Positions 28,922-38,098 of a DNA stretch of 64,000 nucleotides are shown here, one piece after another (the stretch's first letter is position 1; each line of letters starts with the position of its first letter). This stretch comes from Francisella halioticida. Lineage in GTDB: Bacteria > Pseudomonadota > Gammaproteobacteria > Francisellales > Francisellaceae. Position numbers and translations under genes: made by a program. A model generated the notes under the pieces. It did not search any database. It saw only the letters and a list, made by a program, of their open reading frames with translations, and was not told the DNA's origin. The DNA lies in NCBI RefSeq assembly GCF_002211785.1, contig NZ_CP022132.1:1240001-1304000 (forward strand), read 5' to 3'.

Positions 28922-29236
28922 GTTTAAATAATCATAAAAATATGAGTTTTTTGATGTTTTAATTATCTGCTGATTAGGCAAAATATCTATAACCTCCTCC
29001 ATATTGAACTTAATATTACTCTGTGATACTAGCTTTCTAATTGGCACCACAACATTATTAAGAGGTATAAAAGTAGTAGCTGCCTGATACAACATTGGTT
29101 GAAAAACATGATGGTTATTTTTATCAAAGAATTCTATCTGATATTTTTTCTTGCTTTGTTTAGCTATTTTACTAAGAAAGTTAATACCTACAAAACCAGC
29201 ATCTATTACAATTATTTTCTTGATACGTATTCTGTT
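28922..29236 (-). pseudogene. ndh: NADH dehydrogenase type II (Ndh), N-terminal remnant
   Basis: The minus strand reads RIKKIIVIDAGFVGINFLSK, then YQIEFFDKNNHHVFQPMLYQ-AAT and IPLNNVVVPIRKL, the recognisable start of an NDH-2 flavoprotein (FAD-binding Rossmann motif, then NxHxFxPLLYQ). The glycine motif is degraded (DAGFVG where GGGFAG is usual) and no ATG stands at the expected position. After about 100 codons it runs into the right end of ISa copy 2. The open frame to 29350 lacks resemblance upstream of RIKK. It is an old remnant cut again by the IS. Confidence 0.75.
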
Positions 29237-29370
29237 CTTATATATTGCTAGTATTACATTCTGGAAGTTTACAATAATTAAAAGAGAGTTCCAAATGTAG
29301 TTTATTGGTTTTGAAAAATGAAAAGGAACTAAAAAATGCCTAGCAAACAATAAAATATTTTAAGTTATAT

Positions 29371-29490
29371 TTTCTATCTCCGCTGTAAACAGGTGAGGTA
29401 TTACGAAAATATTCCATCACTCAAAGTTATAATCTAAACGTAGTAAGCTACGGGAAATCATAGAATTTAGATTGATTGAGTATTTTCTTT
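29371..29490. other. Unidentified structured non-coding stretch
   Basis: Three nested or adjacent hairpins are visible on the plus strand: CTG-TAAA-CAG (29383-29392); GTGAGGTATT...AATATTCCATCAC (29393-29420); and an outer ACTCAA...TTGAGT with an inner AATCTAAA...TTTAGATT enclosing a perfect CGTAG-TAAG-CTACG hairpin (29439-29452). The sequence is richer in G and C than its surroundings and has no open frame of note. It lies between the ndh remnant and the broken K+ channel. It could be a leader RNA or riboswitch, a small RNA, or a repeat element; the family is unknown to me. The remainder of 29237-29370 and 29490-29574 shows nothing recognisable. Confidence 0.4.
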
Positions 29491-29574
29491 AAATAATTTG
29501 AAGCGTATATCAAAGAAAACTCACACTAATTAATAAAATTTATGTCTAGAAGTTAAATATATAGAACATATTAA

Positions 29575-29649
29575 CTATATTTTATCTAATCTATATTTTA
29601 TCTAATCTATATTTTATCTAATCTATATTTTATCTAATCTATATTTTAT
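29575..29649. repeat. 16-bp tandem repeat, 4.7 copies
   Basis: The unit CTATATTTTATCTAAT is repeated exactly at 29575, 29591, 29607 and 29623, followed by CTATATTTTAT. The copies are identical, so copy number is probably unstable. It lies 40 bases upstream of the K+ channel remnant. Confidence 0.95.
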
Positions 29650-29689
29650 AATTTTATCAATTAACCCATGCTAGCTAGATATTTTGTTA

Positions 29690-30846
29690 ATGACTCTTAG
29701 AAAAAAATACTCAAAATATATACCTCTTTTCATTTCTATAACTCTAACATTAAATGGTTTTATTACTATATTAGCAGTTGCTATACCAATCATTAATAGA
29801 ATTTTTTCAATTAATCTAGATACAAACATTCCCTCAGATCTGTACGATATTGGCATGAAATACAATACTGGATTAGGAGTATTTTTACCTCTTATCCTTG
29901 GGTATTTCATGATAATAATTGCTCGAGGCATTTATCTTAGAAAAAGATCTTTTTGGTTTTTAGCTGTTATTTTCATTTGTTTATCGATAGTTGGTGATTA
30001 TATCCAAGATAGAAATATTTCATATAATATTGCATTCTTTACACATATTATAGAAATCATTCTATTAATAACTTTTAGAAAAACTTTTGATAAAAAAAAC
30101 TCAAAAAAACTTACTTTTTATCAGTTTGTTTTAGCAATCACATTTTTATTGGCCATTGGCTATAGTGTTATAGGACTTTATTATTTAAAAGATCAATTTG
30201 ATGGTATAAAAACTATCTCAGATGCTATCTACTTTACCATAGTCACATTTAGTACTGTTGGATATAGAGATATACATCCACTAACAGAAGAAGCAAAACT
30301 TTTTACAGTATCTATTATGATTATGGGTATTGGACTATTTGCAACAATTATAACCGTATCAGCAGGTAGTATTATTGGTAAAATTACTGAAAAATTTAAA
30401 CAAAAAGATGGAGTTCTTTTTATGAAAGGTCATATCATAATTTGTGGTTATACAGAAATTACTAAATGTTTAATAAAAGATTATTTAGAATCTGATATTG
30501 ATAACCTTGTAGTTATTGAAAAAAATTATCTACAGAAGTTTGTGAATATAGATGTAGAACAAAAAAACACTTTATAGATGCTGAATCATATGATTATGAT
30601 GCTCTCAAAAAAGCAAATATAGCTGCTGCAAAAAGTATTTTTATCCTTAATGAAAAAGACTCTGATAATATTTTGACTTTATTAGCTATAAAAGAAGTTT
30701 TGAAAGAACTTCATAAAGAAGCTCAACCTAAAATATCTATTAAGTTAGATAAAAATGAAAGTATTAGCATAGCTAACAACATAGGTGTAGATCAAATAGT
30801 ATCACCTACTAAAAAAATTACCGAAATGCTTATAAAATATAAATAA
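29690..30846 (+). pseudogene. Voltage-insensitive K+ channel with RCK/TrkA-N domain, frameshifted
   Basis: The reading starts MTLRKKYSKYIPLF and predicts several membrane segments, a pore loop FTIVTFSTVGYRDIHP near residue 185, and an RCK (TrkA-N) domain starting GHIIICGYTEI. The selectivity filter is TVGYRD instead of TVGYGD, which should abolish K+ selectivity. The frame stops at 30577 after VEQKNTL; shifting by one base in the AAAAAAA run at about 30559-30565 restores HFIDAESYDYDALKKANIAA and the rest of the RCK domain to 30846. Two defects suggest real decay. The ATG at 29690 is preferred over a TTG at 29684; neither has a good ribosome site. Confidence 0.85.
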
Positions 30847-30934
30847 TTTAATCAAATTATACTTAATATACGCTTATACTATGTTATTATTTTGTTTATA
30901 AATTCTAGATGCAAACTTGGTGTGGAGTTAAACC

Positions 30935-32338
30935 ATGGAATACAATTATGACATTATTATTATAGGTAGTGGCCCTGGTGGAGAAGGTGCCGCTATGAAA
31001 GCAACAAGGAATGGCCAAAAAGTAGCCATTATTGAAGATGATGCCATTGGTGGTGGCTGTAATAACTGGGGTACAATTCCAAGTAAAGCTTTAAGACAAC
31101 TTTCACGTGAAATTTGGCATAATGACAAACATTATGATTTTCCTGAAATGCTTGATACATCCTTTGAAATTGTTTTAAAACAAAGAGAAATTAAAAAAAA
31201 TCGTTATGCTGAAAATGAAATTGATGTATTTTATGGTTTTGCTAGTTTTCTTGATAAACATAAAATAAAAATTTCACGCAAAAATGGTTCTACAGAAATT
31301 ATTACTGCTAAGAAATTTATCTTATCTACAGGATCTCGTCCATACCACCCTAACGATATAGACTTCACACATCCTAGAATTCTAAATAGCGATAAACTCT
31401 TAGAGCTAAAAGACAAGCAAATTAAGTCTATTACAATTTATGGTGCTGGTGTAATCGGTTGCGAATATGCATCTATATTAGGAACACTTAATATTCAAGT
31501 GAATCTTATAAATACTAGAGATAAGCTAATGTCTTTTCTAGATAATGAAATTATCGAAACTCTTACTAACCACTTTACAGTTAATCAAAAAATACATCTA
31601 ATTCATAATGAGACATATAAAAGTATTAAAGCTAGGGGAGATAAGGTAATTATCACTCTTAACTCTGGTAGGATTATAGAATCTGACTATGTTTTATTTG
31701 CTTTAGGTCGAGCTGGTAATACAGAAGGATTAAATCTAGATAAAATTGGTGTTGAATATAATCCTCAAAGAGGACTTGTTCAAATAAATGACAATTACCA
31801 AACTACACAAGAAAATATCTACGCGGTTGGTGACGTAATTGGTTTTCCATCTTTAGCATCATCTGCTTTTAACCAAGGTAGATTTGCTGCAACGCATATC
31901 ATAGATGGCTCATGTAATGATAAGCTAGTTGAAGATATTCCAACTGGAATTTATACTCGTCCTGAAATTAGTTGTATTGGGAAAACAGAGGAGCAATTAA
32001 CTAAGGAAAATATCCCTTATGAAGTTGGCCGCGCATACTTTAAAGATTTAGCTCGTGCTCAAATATCAAATAGCGTAACAGGTATGCTAAAAATACTATT
32101 TCATAAAGAAACTTTTGAAATTCTTGGAATCCATACTTTTGGCCATAGAGTATCTGAAATTATCCATATTGGACAAGCTATTAAATCTATGCCAGGTAAA
32201 CACAATTCAATAAAATATTTTTTAAATACAACTTTTAACTACCCTACTATGGCTGAGGCCTATCGTATTGCAGCTATTGATGGTGTAAATAAGCTAAGAC
32301 CTAAGAATGGTGTAGTAAATAAAAAAGATAGTAAATAA
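30935..32338 (+). CDS. sthA: Soluble (Si-specific) NAD(P)+ transhydrogenase
   Basis: SthA is a cytoplasmic flavoprotein that moves reducing power between NADPH and NADH. The 467 residues contain the FAD Rossmann motif GSGPGGEGAA at about 11-20, GGGCNNWGTIPSKALRQ near residue 40, where most relatives of this fold have a second redox cysteine but SthA does not, the second nucleotide motif GAGVIGCEYASI near 170, and AVGDVIG near 298. GGAG lies ten bases before ATG 30935. pilD follows after five bases, so the two are probably cotranscribed. Mercuric reductase or lipoamide dehydrogenase are less likely because the CxxxxC pair is absent. Confidence 0.95.
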   Translation: MEYNYDIIIIGSGPGGEGAAMKATRNGQKVAIIEDDAIGGGCNNWGTIPSKALRQLSREIWHNDKHYDFPEMLDTSFEIVLKQREIKKNRYAENEIDVFYGFASFLDKHKIKISRKNGSTEIITAKKFILSTGSRPYHPNDIDFTHPRILNSDKLLELKDKQIKSITIYGAGVIGCEYASILGTLNIQVNLINTRDKLMSFLDNEIIETLTNHFTVNQKIHLIHNETYKSIKARGDKVIITLNSGRIIESDYVLFALGRAGNTEGLNLDKIGVEYNPQRGLVQINDNYQTTQENIYAVGDVIGFPSLASSAFNQGRFAATHIIDGSCNDKLVEDIPTGIYTRPEISCIGKTEEQLTKENIPYEVGRAYFKDLARAQISNSVTGMLKILFHKETFEILGIHTFGHRVSEIIHIGQAIKSMPGKHNSIKYFLNTTFNYPTMAEAYRIAAIDGVNKLRPKNGVVNKKDSK

Positions 32339-32343
32339 AATTT

Positions 32344-33210
32344 ATGCATTATGATATTTATATAGTATTTCTTTTTATTTTTCTATTTGGAGCTGCTATT
32401 GGTAGTTTTTTGAATGTAGTAATTTATAGAGTTCCAAATAAACTTTTTTCTGAAGAGAAAGCTATTGCTCGGGAAATATTAAATTTACCAGAAGAGCCTT
32501 GTGAAAACTTTAGTTTATTAACTCCATCAAAATGTCCAAAATGTCCAAAATGTCCAAAATGGAATAATAAACTAAAATATCGCCATAATATTCCTATTTT
32601 AGGTTGGCTCATTTTAAGGGGAAAATGCTATTTCTGTCATGAAAAAATATCCTTTGAATACCCTTTAGTTGAATTTATTACGGCAATTACTTTTGTTGGT
32701 ATATTTTATTACTTTGGATTTAACATACAAAGTTTAGCTCTTATTCTTTTAAGTGTTTTTTTTATCCCATTATTTTTTATAGATGCCAAACATAAGATAC
32801 TACCTGGTTCTTTTACGTTAACACTTTTATGGATAGGAATAATATTTAATTATTACGGTGTCTTTACAACTTTAGAACTATCCATCTGGGGTGCTATAAT
32901 AGGATATCTTTCACTATGGAGTGTCTTCTGGATATATCAATTTTTTACTGGTAAAGAAGGCTTTGGTTACGGTGATTTTAAACTCTTAGCAGCAATAGGA
33001 GCTTGGTTTGGTTATCCGATACTTTTATATACTATATTTGCTAGTTGTCTATTTGGAATAATCATTGCAATCATTGTGAATCTAGTGGCACGCAGGACGA
33101 ATATAATACCCTTTGGACCAGCTATAATTTTAGCTACATTTTTCTACCTACTAACTAAAGATAATATTTATGTATGGTATAATCACATTATGCTAATCAA
33201 TATTCAGTAA
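32344..33210 (+). CDS. pilD: Type IV prepilin peptidase / N-methyltransferase
   Basis: PilD cleaves and N-methylates type IV prepilins and related pseudopilins in the inner membrane. The 288-residue protein has GAAIGSFLNVVIYRVP at residues 16-31, a cytoplasmic cysteine-containing loop (residues ~60-100), and the two catalytic aspartates in FFIDAKHKILPG and in FGYGDFKLLAAIGAWFG. The loop has five cysteines instead of four, because CPK occurs three times (residues 64-72), encoded by a 9-base repeat. The zinc-type pairs C64/67/70 and C95/98 remain. It appears functional, while the secretin gene pilQ in this window is not. Confidence 0.94.
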   Translation: MHYDIYIVFLFIFLFGAAIGSFLNVVIYRVPNKLFSEEKAIAREILNLPEEPCENFSLLTPSKCPKCPKCPKWNNKLKYRHNIPILGWLILRGKCYFCHEKISFEYPLVEFITAITFVGIFYYFGFNIQSLALILLSVFFIPLFFIDAKHKILPGSFTLTLLWIGIIFNYYGVFTTLELSIWGAIIGYLSLWSVFWIYQFFTGKEGFGYGDFKLLAAIGAWFGYPILLYTIFASCLFGIIIAIIVNLVARRTNIIPFGPAIILATFFYLLTKDNIYVWYNHIMLINIQ

Positions 33211-33220
33211 GAACTCTTAG

Positions 33221-34066
33221 ATGCAAAAGAAAGATTTCTCTATTTTAACTTTAGTTATCGTTATTATAGTACTCATATTATATATATTTAGTACTACTAG
33301 TCTAAACAAATCATTATCTGGAAATAAACAAGGCTTATATATTGTTGAGCAAGCATTTCCACAATATAAGGTTATCAAATCATTCGATACTGGTCTTCAT
33401 CTTGAGGCATATATTCTTCAGGATAAAAAAAATCCAAGTAAACGCACCGTTACATTTACAAGTGAGGATGGTAGTGTAATTGTAAATGGTCAACTTTTAG
33501 TTTGGGATAGAAGAGAAAATAAACTAACAAATCTGAACCAAATTTATACAAATTACTTTACATCAAGTCCTAAGGCAAATGAACTATACTTAAATATAAA
33601 AAAATATGCTTCATATATTCAACAAGGTAGTAATAATGCCCCTCATAAGTTTTATGCTGTAATTGATCCAAGCTGTAGCTATTGTAATCGCCTTTTTGAA
33701 GCTACTCAACCTGCTATAAAATCTGGTCAATTAGCTGTTCGTTGGATTCCTCTTGGTGCATTGCATAATAGTCCAGCGATAGTTAAAAGCTTATTTAACT
33801 CTAAAGACCCTTTACAAGCTCTAATTAGATATCATAAAACAAAAACTTATGATAAAGATAAGACTAGTGCTAATGAAAAAGCAAAAGATAACATGAAATT
33901 ATCTAAATATATTCAAGGATTTCCTACTATTTTATACAAAACTCCTCAAGATGCCTTAAAGATTTCTGGAGGAAATAAATTACCATTGACAGATGCAGAA
34001 ATTGCAAAAAATGATAATATCAAAAAAATTAATGAATTTTTGCTTCTAACATCAAACCAATTTTAG
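33221..34066 (+). CDS. DsbC/DsbG-like thiol:disulfide interchange protein
   Basis: A 281-residue protein with one N-terminal membrane anchor (residues 8-24), so it probably acts from the periplasmic face of the inner membrane. The thioredoxin-fold part has the active site CSYC at residues 152-155, in the context AVIDPSCSYCNRLFE, and the cis-proline region IQGFPTILYK near 233. The central region resembles DsbG/DsbC (VRWIPLGALHNSPAIVKSLF). It lies 10 bases after pilD and 11 before bla; a role in folding periplasmic disulfide proteins is inferred. DsbG is a closer fit than DsbC, but I leave the symbol open. Confidence 0.85.
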   Translation: MQKKDFSILTLVIVIIVLILYIFSTTSLNKSLSGNKQGLYIVEQAFPQYKVIKSFDTGLHLEAYILQDKKNPSKRTVTFTSEDGSVIVNGQLLVWDRRENKLTNLNQIYTNYFTSSPKANELYLNIKKYASYIQQGSNNAPHKFYAVIDPSCSYCNRLFEATQPAIKSGQLAVRWIPLGALHNSPAIVKSLFNSKDPLQALIRYHKTKTYDKDKTSANEKAKDNMKLSKYIQGFPTILYKTPQDALKISGGNKLPLTDAEIAKNDNIKKINEFLLLTSNQF

Positions 34067-34077
34067 GTTTATCTTAT

Positions 34078-34953
34078 ATGAATAAAATAATTTTTAGTTT
34101 ACTCACCCTTTTAATCGTAAATTTAGCTTTTGCAACGTCTAATAGAAATATTAATATATCAAATAATATACATAAAATAGAAAGCCATTATGGTGGTAAG
34201 GTTGGTGTTTACACTATAAATCGTAATAATGGGCAAAACTTCTCTCATAATGAAACTTTTTATTTTCCTATATGTAGTATTTATAAATTTCTTGTAGTTG
34301 GTGCTATTCTTAAAGAAAGTATGGCTGATAGTAATTTATTAGATGAAAAAATTAGAATTTCAGGAAATCAAATAGTTGGGTATTCTCCTATCACTAAAAA
34401 ACACATTGGCAAAGAAATAACAGTTAGACAACTTTGTAAAGCTTCTATTTTAAGTGATAACACAGCAACAAACCTTCTCATAGATAAACTAGGAGGCTTA
34501 AAGAAACTAAGCACTTTCATTTTATCTTTAAAAGATCACGCTACGAAAATCACAGCTTTAGAGCCTAAAATTAACGATATTAGTCTAAATAATAATTTAA
34601 ATAAAACTACTCCCAAAATAATAGTTAGAGATTTAAATAAGATTGCTTTTAGTAAAAATATTCTTGATAAAAAACATCGAACTCTATTTAAAAAATGGTT
34701 AGAAGAAAATAATACTGGAAGTAATCGTATAGCTGCAGAACTTCCAAAAGATTGGAAAATTGGTGATAAAACTGGAACTTGTGATTATGGTTCAACAAAT
34801 GATGTAGCTATTATTTGGCCTAATAATGATAAAGCAATCATTATGGCTATTTTCTATACCCAGCCAAATAAAAATGCAAAACCTAATAATAAGGTCATAC
34901 GAGAAGTAGCTAAAATACTTTTTGATAACTTTAATAGTAAAAAAAATGCCTAA
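34078..34953 (+). CDS. bla: Class A beta-lactamase (FTU/FPH-like)
   Basis: A secreted serine beta-lactamase that hydrolyses penicillin-type beta-lactams in the periplasm. The 291 residues start with a signal peptide ([20 protein letters not shown], cleavage near residue 20). The four class A motifs are present: S-I-Y-K at 67-70, SDN at 126-128, the catalytic glutamate in LEPKIND at 162, and KTG at 231-233. The overall sequence resembles the chromosomal enzymes of Francisella. It lies inside a tightly spaced run (pilD, dsbG-like, bla, pth) and its end overlaps pth, so it is an old resident gene rather than a recent acquisition. No defect is visible. Confidence 0.95.
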   Translation: MNKIIFSLLTLLIVNLAFATSNRNINISNNIHKIESHYGGKVGVYTINRNNGQNFSHNETFYFPICSIYKFLVVGAILKESMADSNLLDEKIRISGNQIVGYSPITKKHIGKEITVRQLCKASILSDNTATNLLIDKLGGLKKLSTFILSLKDHATKITALEPKINDISLNNNLNKTTPKIIVRDLNKIAFSKNILDKKHRTLFKKWLEENNTGSNRIAAELPKDWKIGDKTGTCDYGSTNDVAIIWPNNDKAIIMAIFYTQPNKNAKPNNKVIREVAKILFDNFNSKKNA

Positions 34954-35521
34954 GATAAAAATGATAGTTGGCCTAGGAAATATAGGCAAAGAATATGAAA
35001 ATACTCGTCATAATGTTGGTGAATGGCTTATCACAGAAATAGCCAAAGAACAAAATGAAAGTTTTAGTTCAAATTCAAAACTTAATTCAAATATTGCTAA
35101 AGTTAGTTTAGCTCATAGTAATGTTTTATTAGTGTTTCCAACAACATATATGAATAACAGTGGTCTTGCAGTTAGTAAAGTAGCTAATTTCTATAAAATC
35201 AAACCTGAAGAAATACTTGTTATCCATGACGAATTAGATATAGACTGTGGACAGATTCGCCTTAAAAAAGATGGTGGGCATGGCGGGCATAATGGCCTTA
35301 GAAGCATTCATCAACATTTAGGTACTAATAATTATTTGCGTCTAAGAATAGGTATTGGTCACCCTGGGCATAAATCAAAAGTTTCAAACTATGTCTTATC
35401 AAATCCTTCTGTCCAACAGAAAAATTTGATAGATGAATCTATTAATAATGCTATATATGTTTTAGATGATATAATGAACTACAAACTTGAGCCTGCCATG
35501 CAAAGGCTTCATACAAAATAA
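34946..35521 (+). CDS. pth: Peptidyl-tRNA hydrolase
   Basis: Pth releases tRNA from peptidyl-tRNAs that drop off the ribosome. With the start at 34946 ([15 protein letters not shown]) the protein is 191 residues, the normal size; a start at 34922 would add an unlikely extension. The catalytic histidine is in TRHNVGEWL at residue 22. Conserved [18 protein letters not shown] and [12 protein letters not shown] follow. The start overlaps the bla stop by eight bases. ychF follows after a possible terminator, matching the common pth-ychF order. Confidence 0.95.
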   Translation: MPKIKMIVGLGNIGKEYENTRHNVGEWLITEIAKEQNESFSSNSKLNSNIAKVSLAHSNVLLVFPTTYMNNSGLAVSKVANFYKIKPEEILVIHDELDIDCGQIRLKKDGGHGGHNGLRSIHQHLGTNNYLRLRIGIGHPGHKSKVSNYVLSNPSVQQKNLIDESINNAIYVLDDIMNYKLEPAMQRLHTK

Positions 35522-35579
35522 GCATTACATTATGGAATGGTTCAATAATAATCTACTATATTGTAATTAATATACTGTA

Positions 35580-35616
35580 AGGACAAATTTCTACTTGTTC
35601 CTACATTCTTTTTTTG
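35580..35616 (+). terminator. Possible intrinsic terminator between pth and ychF
   Basis: AGGACAA-ATTTCTAC-TTGTTCCT makes an imperfect stem with one bulge, followed by ACATTCTTTTTTT. It lies 60 bases after the pth stop and 27 before ychF, so it could also attenuate transcription into ychF. Confidence 0.45.
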
Positions 35617-35642
35617 AGATAAAAACATAAAGGACTAAACTA

Positions 35643-36734
35643 ATGGGATTTAAATGTGGTATTGTTGGATTACCAAATGTAGGAAAATCAACTCTTTTTA
35701 ATGCTTTAACAGAAGCAGGTATTGATGCTGAAAACTACCCTTTTTGTACAATTGATCCAAATGTTGGTATTGTTTCAGTACCTGACCAAAGACTTAATGA
35801 ACTTGCTAAGATCGTTAACCCAGAGAAAATATTACCAACAACAATGGAGTTTGTAGATATTGCTGGTCTTGTTGCAGGAGCAAGCAAGGGTGAAGGACTT
35901 GGTAATAAATTTTTAGCTAATATTCGTGAAACTGATGCTATAGCTCATGTAGTAAGATGTTTTGAAGATGATAATATCATTCATGTAAGTGGTCAAGTTG
36001 ATCCTATTGATGATATTAATACTATCAATATGGAATTAATATTAGCAGATATTGAATCTTGTGATAAAGCAATTCAAAGATTTGCAAAAATGAAAAAATC
36101 AGGAAATAAAGAAGCTCTAACTAAAGCTGAGTTCTACACAAAGTTAAAAGAGCATTTAGAGTTAGAGCATCCTGCTAGAACATTTGAGCTAACTGAAGAT
36201 GAGACTAAATGGTTAAAACAAACTCCTCTACTAACTAGTAAGCCTGTACTATATATTGCCAACGTTAATGATAATGGCTTTGAAAACAATCCTTTTCTAG
36301 ATAAAGTTACAGAGTATGCTAAATCTGAAAATTCAAATGTTGTGCCAGTTTGTGCAGCTATGGAACAAGAAATTTCCCAGTTAGAACCTGATGAAAAACT
36401 AGAGTTCTTGGCAGATATGGGGCTTACAGAAACTGGACTTGATAGAGTTATTAAAGCTGGTTACACTCTTTTAAATCTTCATACTTACCTAACTGCTGGT
36501 GTTAAAGAAGTTAGGGCTTGGACTATACCTATTGGTGCCACTGCTCCACAAGCAGCCGGTGTCATTCACACAGATTTTGAAAAAGGCTTTATTCGTGCTG
36601 AGGTTATCTCATATGATGATTATATCCAATTTAAAGGTGAAAAAGGTGCAAAAGAAGCAGGAAAAGCCCGTTTAGAAGGCAAAGACTACATAATGAAAGA
36701 TGGCGATGTTGTAAATTTTAGATTTAATGTATAG
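35643..36734 (+). CDS. ychF: Ribosome-binding ATPase YchF (Obg family)
   Basis: A conserved Obg-type P-loop protein that hydrolyses ATP and binds ribosomes, linked to translation and oxidative stress responses. The 363-residue sequence shows [14 protein letters not shown] at residues 8-21, the switch sequences, [20 protein letters not shown] near residue 72, and the C-terminal TGS-like domain with [25 protein letters not shown]. The specificity loop NVND (in place of the GTPase NKxD) is at IANVNDNG, consistent with ATP preference. AAAGGACTAAAC precedes the ATG. Confidence 0.97.
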   Translation: MGFKCGIVGLPNVGKSTLFNALTEAGIDAENYPFCTIDPNVGIVSVPDQRLNELAKIVNPEKILPTTMEFVDIAGLVAGASKGEGLGNKFLANIRETDAIAHVVRCFEDDNIIHVSGQVDPIDDINTINMELILADIESCDKAIQRFAKMKKSGNKEALTKAEFYTKLKEHLELEHPARTFELTEDETKWLKQTPLLTSKPVLYIANVNDNGFENNPFLDKVTEYAKSENSNVVPVCAAMEQEISQLEPDEKLEFLADMGLTETGLDRVIKAGYTLLNLHTYLTAGVKEVRAWTIPIGATAPQAAGVIHTDFEKGFIRAEVISYDDYIQFKGEKGAKEAGKARLEGKDYIMKDGDVVNFRFNV

Positions 36735-36749
36735 TTACCTAACTATAAA

Positions 36750-36866
36750 ATGCTAAAGAAAATAATCAATATTTACACTTTTGTCTTATCATCAATTATT
36801 CTAATTACTGGATGTAACATTTCATTTACTCTACCAAACTATCAATATACTACCCCAATAAATTAA
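36750..36866 (+). pseudogene. Lipoprotein-like N-terminal fragment
   Basis: A 38-codon frame starts MLKKIINIYTFVLSSIILIT and continues GCNISF, a clear lipoprotein signal with the lipobox L-I-T-G-C (cysteine at residue 22). It ends at TAA only 16 codons later, 16 bases before ISb copy A. It is probably the start of a lipoprotein gene whose remainder is lost or lies beyond the IS (38103-38360); the stop and the lack of a target duplication leave this unproven. A genuine tiny lipoprotein is the alternative. Confidence 0.45.
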
Positions 36867-36933
36867 ACAATATTTTCAATTATGATCATACCCTCCTATT
36901 TGGGACACTTAGGTATTAAGAAAAGGAGACAAG

Positions 36934-37221
36934 ATGAGATATACAAAAGAGTTTAAAGATGAAGCTGTTAAATTATGTTTACAACCAGATGCAAATAGAC
37001 GAGAAATAGCAGATAACTTAGGGGTTAAATATAAAACCATTTGCAGTTGGATATCCAAAGCCATGTCAAACCCTCAGAAAGAAATAAAGATAGATTATAA
37101 AACGCAGTACCAGCAACTATCTTTTGAAAATACTGATTTGAAGAAAAAACTCAAACAGGCAGAAACAGAGCGTGAAATACTAAAAAAGTCAGCAGCGTAC
37201 TTTGCAAAGCAAAATCTGTAA
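36934..37221 (+). CDS. ISb OrfA (IS3-type transposase DNA-binding subunit)
   Basis: A 95-residue protein with a helix-turn-helix (FKDEAVKLCLQPDANRREIA, then LGVKYKTICSWI) and a leucine-rich coiled coil near the end, as in IS3-family OrfA. AAAAGGAGACAAG precedes the ATG. The end overlaps an orfB frame that is reachable by a -1 shift at CAAAATC (about 37212), the usual arrangement for making OrfAB. It is intact. Confidence 0.9.
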   Translation: MRYTKEFKDEAVKLCLQPDANRREIADNLGVKYKTICSWISKAMSNPQKEIKIDYKTQYQQLSFENTDLKKKLKQAETEREILKKSAAYFAKQNL

Positions 37222-37253
37222 GGTACGCCTTTATTAAGGAGCATTATAAAGTT

Positions 37254-38098
37254 ATGCCAGTAACAACACTATGTAAATCTTTGAATGTGAGCACATCTTC
37301 ATATTACAGATGGATTCATAAACCTATAGGTAAAAGGCAATATAATGATGCTGAACTAGATGATGCTATTTTAATGAACATAAATCTAGATATGGAAGTG
37401 TTAGGATATACAAAGAGCTTAAAGATATGGGTTGGAAAGTTACTCAACCTAGAGTATCTAAACGTATGAAATTACTTGGTTTACATGCTAAAGCGGCTCG
37501 TAAGCATAAGAAAACTACAGATTCTAACCACAACAAACATGTTTATGATAATTTATTAGAACAAAACTTCACTGCTTTATCTGTAAATCATAGGTGGGTT
37601 ACAGATATAACTTATGTACCTACACAAGAGGGGTGGCTGTATCTTTGTGTGATTATAGATTTATTCTCAAGATCAGTTATTGGTTGGGCAATGGATTCTA
37701 GGATGAAAGCGGATTTAGTTTGTAATTCTTTAAATATGGCATTATTTAGAAGAAATTTTCCTAGTGGTGTGATTATACACTCTGATAAAGGGTCACAGTA
37801 CTGTAGCAAACAATATCAAGACATTATTAAAGAACACTGGCTACTATCAAGTATGAGCTCTAAAGGATGCTGTTACGATAATGCTGCTTGTGAAAGTTTC
37901 TTTGGAACTTTAAAAGTAGAGTTAGTACATGATGAAAGATATAAAACTAGAGAAGAAGCTAAACTATCAATATTTGAATATATTGAAGCTTACTATAATA
38001 CAAAAAGGAGACATTCTACAATAAATTATATGACTCCATATCAATTTGAATATATAATGGAAAATGAAGTAGTAAACTGTCCCAAATTGACGGGGTAG
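37254..38098 (+). pseudogene. ISb OrfB transposase, internal frameshift
   Basis: The first frame (37254-37469) starts MPVTTLCKSLNVSTSSYYRW and leaves the family sequence after DDAILMN; a second frame (readable from about 37372) reads YFNEHKSRYGSVRIYKEL and continues to 38098 with the integrase core. The DDE residues are in RWVTDITYV, HSDKGSQYCS and NAACESFFGTLK. The change is one T fewer in GCTATTTTAATG near 37366. The same shift is present in copy B, so it is either inherited from a defective parent copy or overcome by translational slippage. No other lesion is seen in this copy. Confidence 0.88.

Noticed and set aside
29371-29490. Assignment of the structured stretch as an M-box (Mg2+) riboswitch
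   Set aside because: Only short strings agree (AGGTGAGG, AAACG plus hairpin); the helices I can draw do not follow that fold and no Mg2+ transporter gene follows.
29575-29649. Tandem repeats as a CRISPR array
   Set aside because: Units are 16 bp, directly adjacent and without spacers, and no cas genes are present; the same holds for 43616-43688.
34922-34945. Longer pth start inside bla
   Set aside because: It would add eight residues (MITLIVKK) before the conserved start without a ribosome site.
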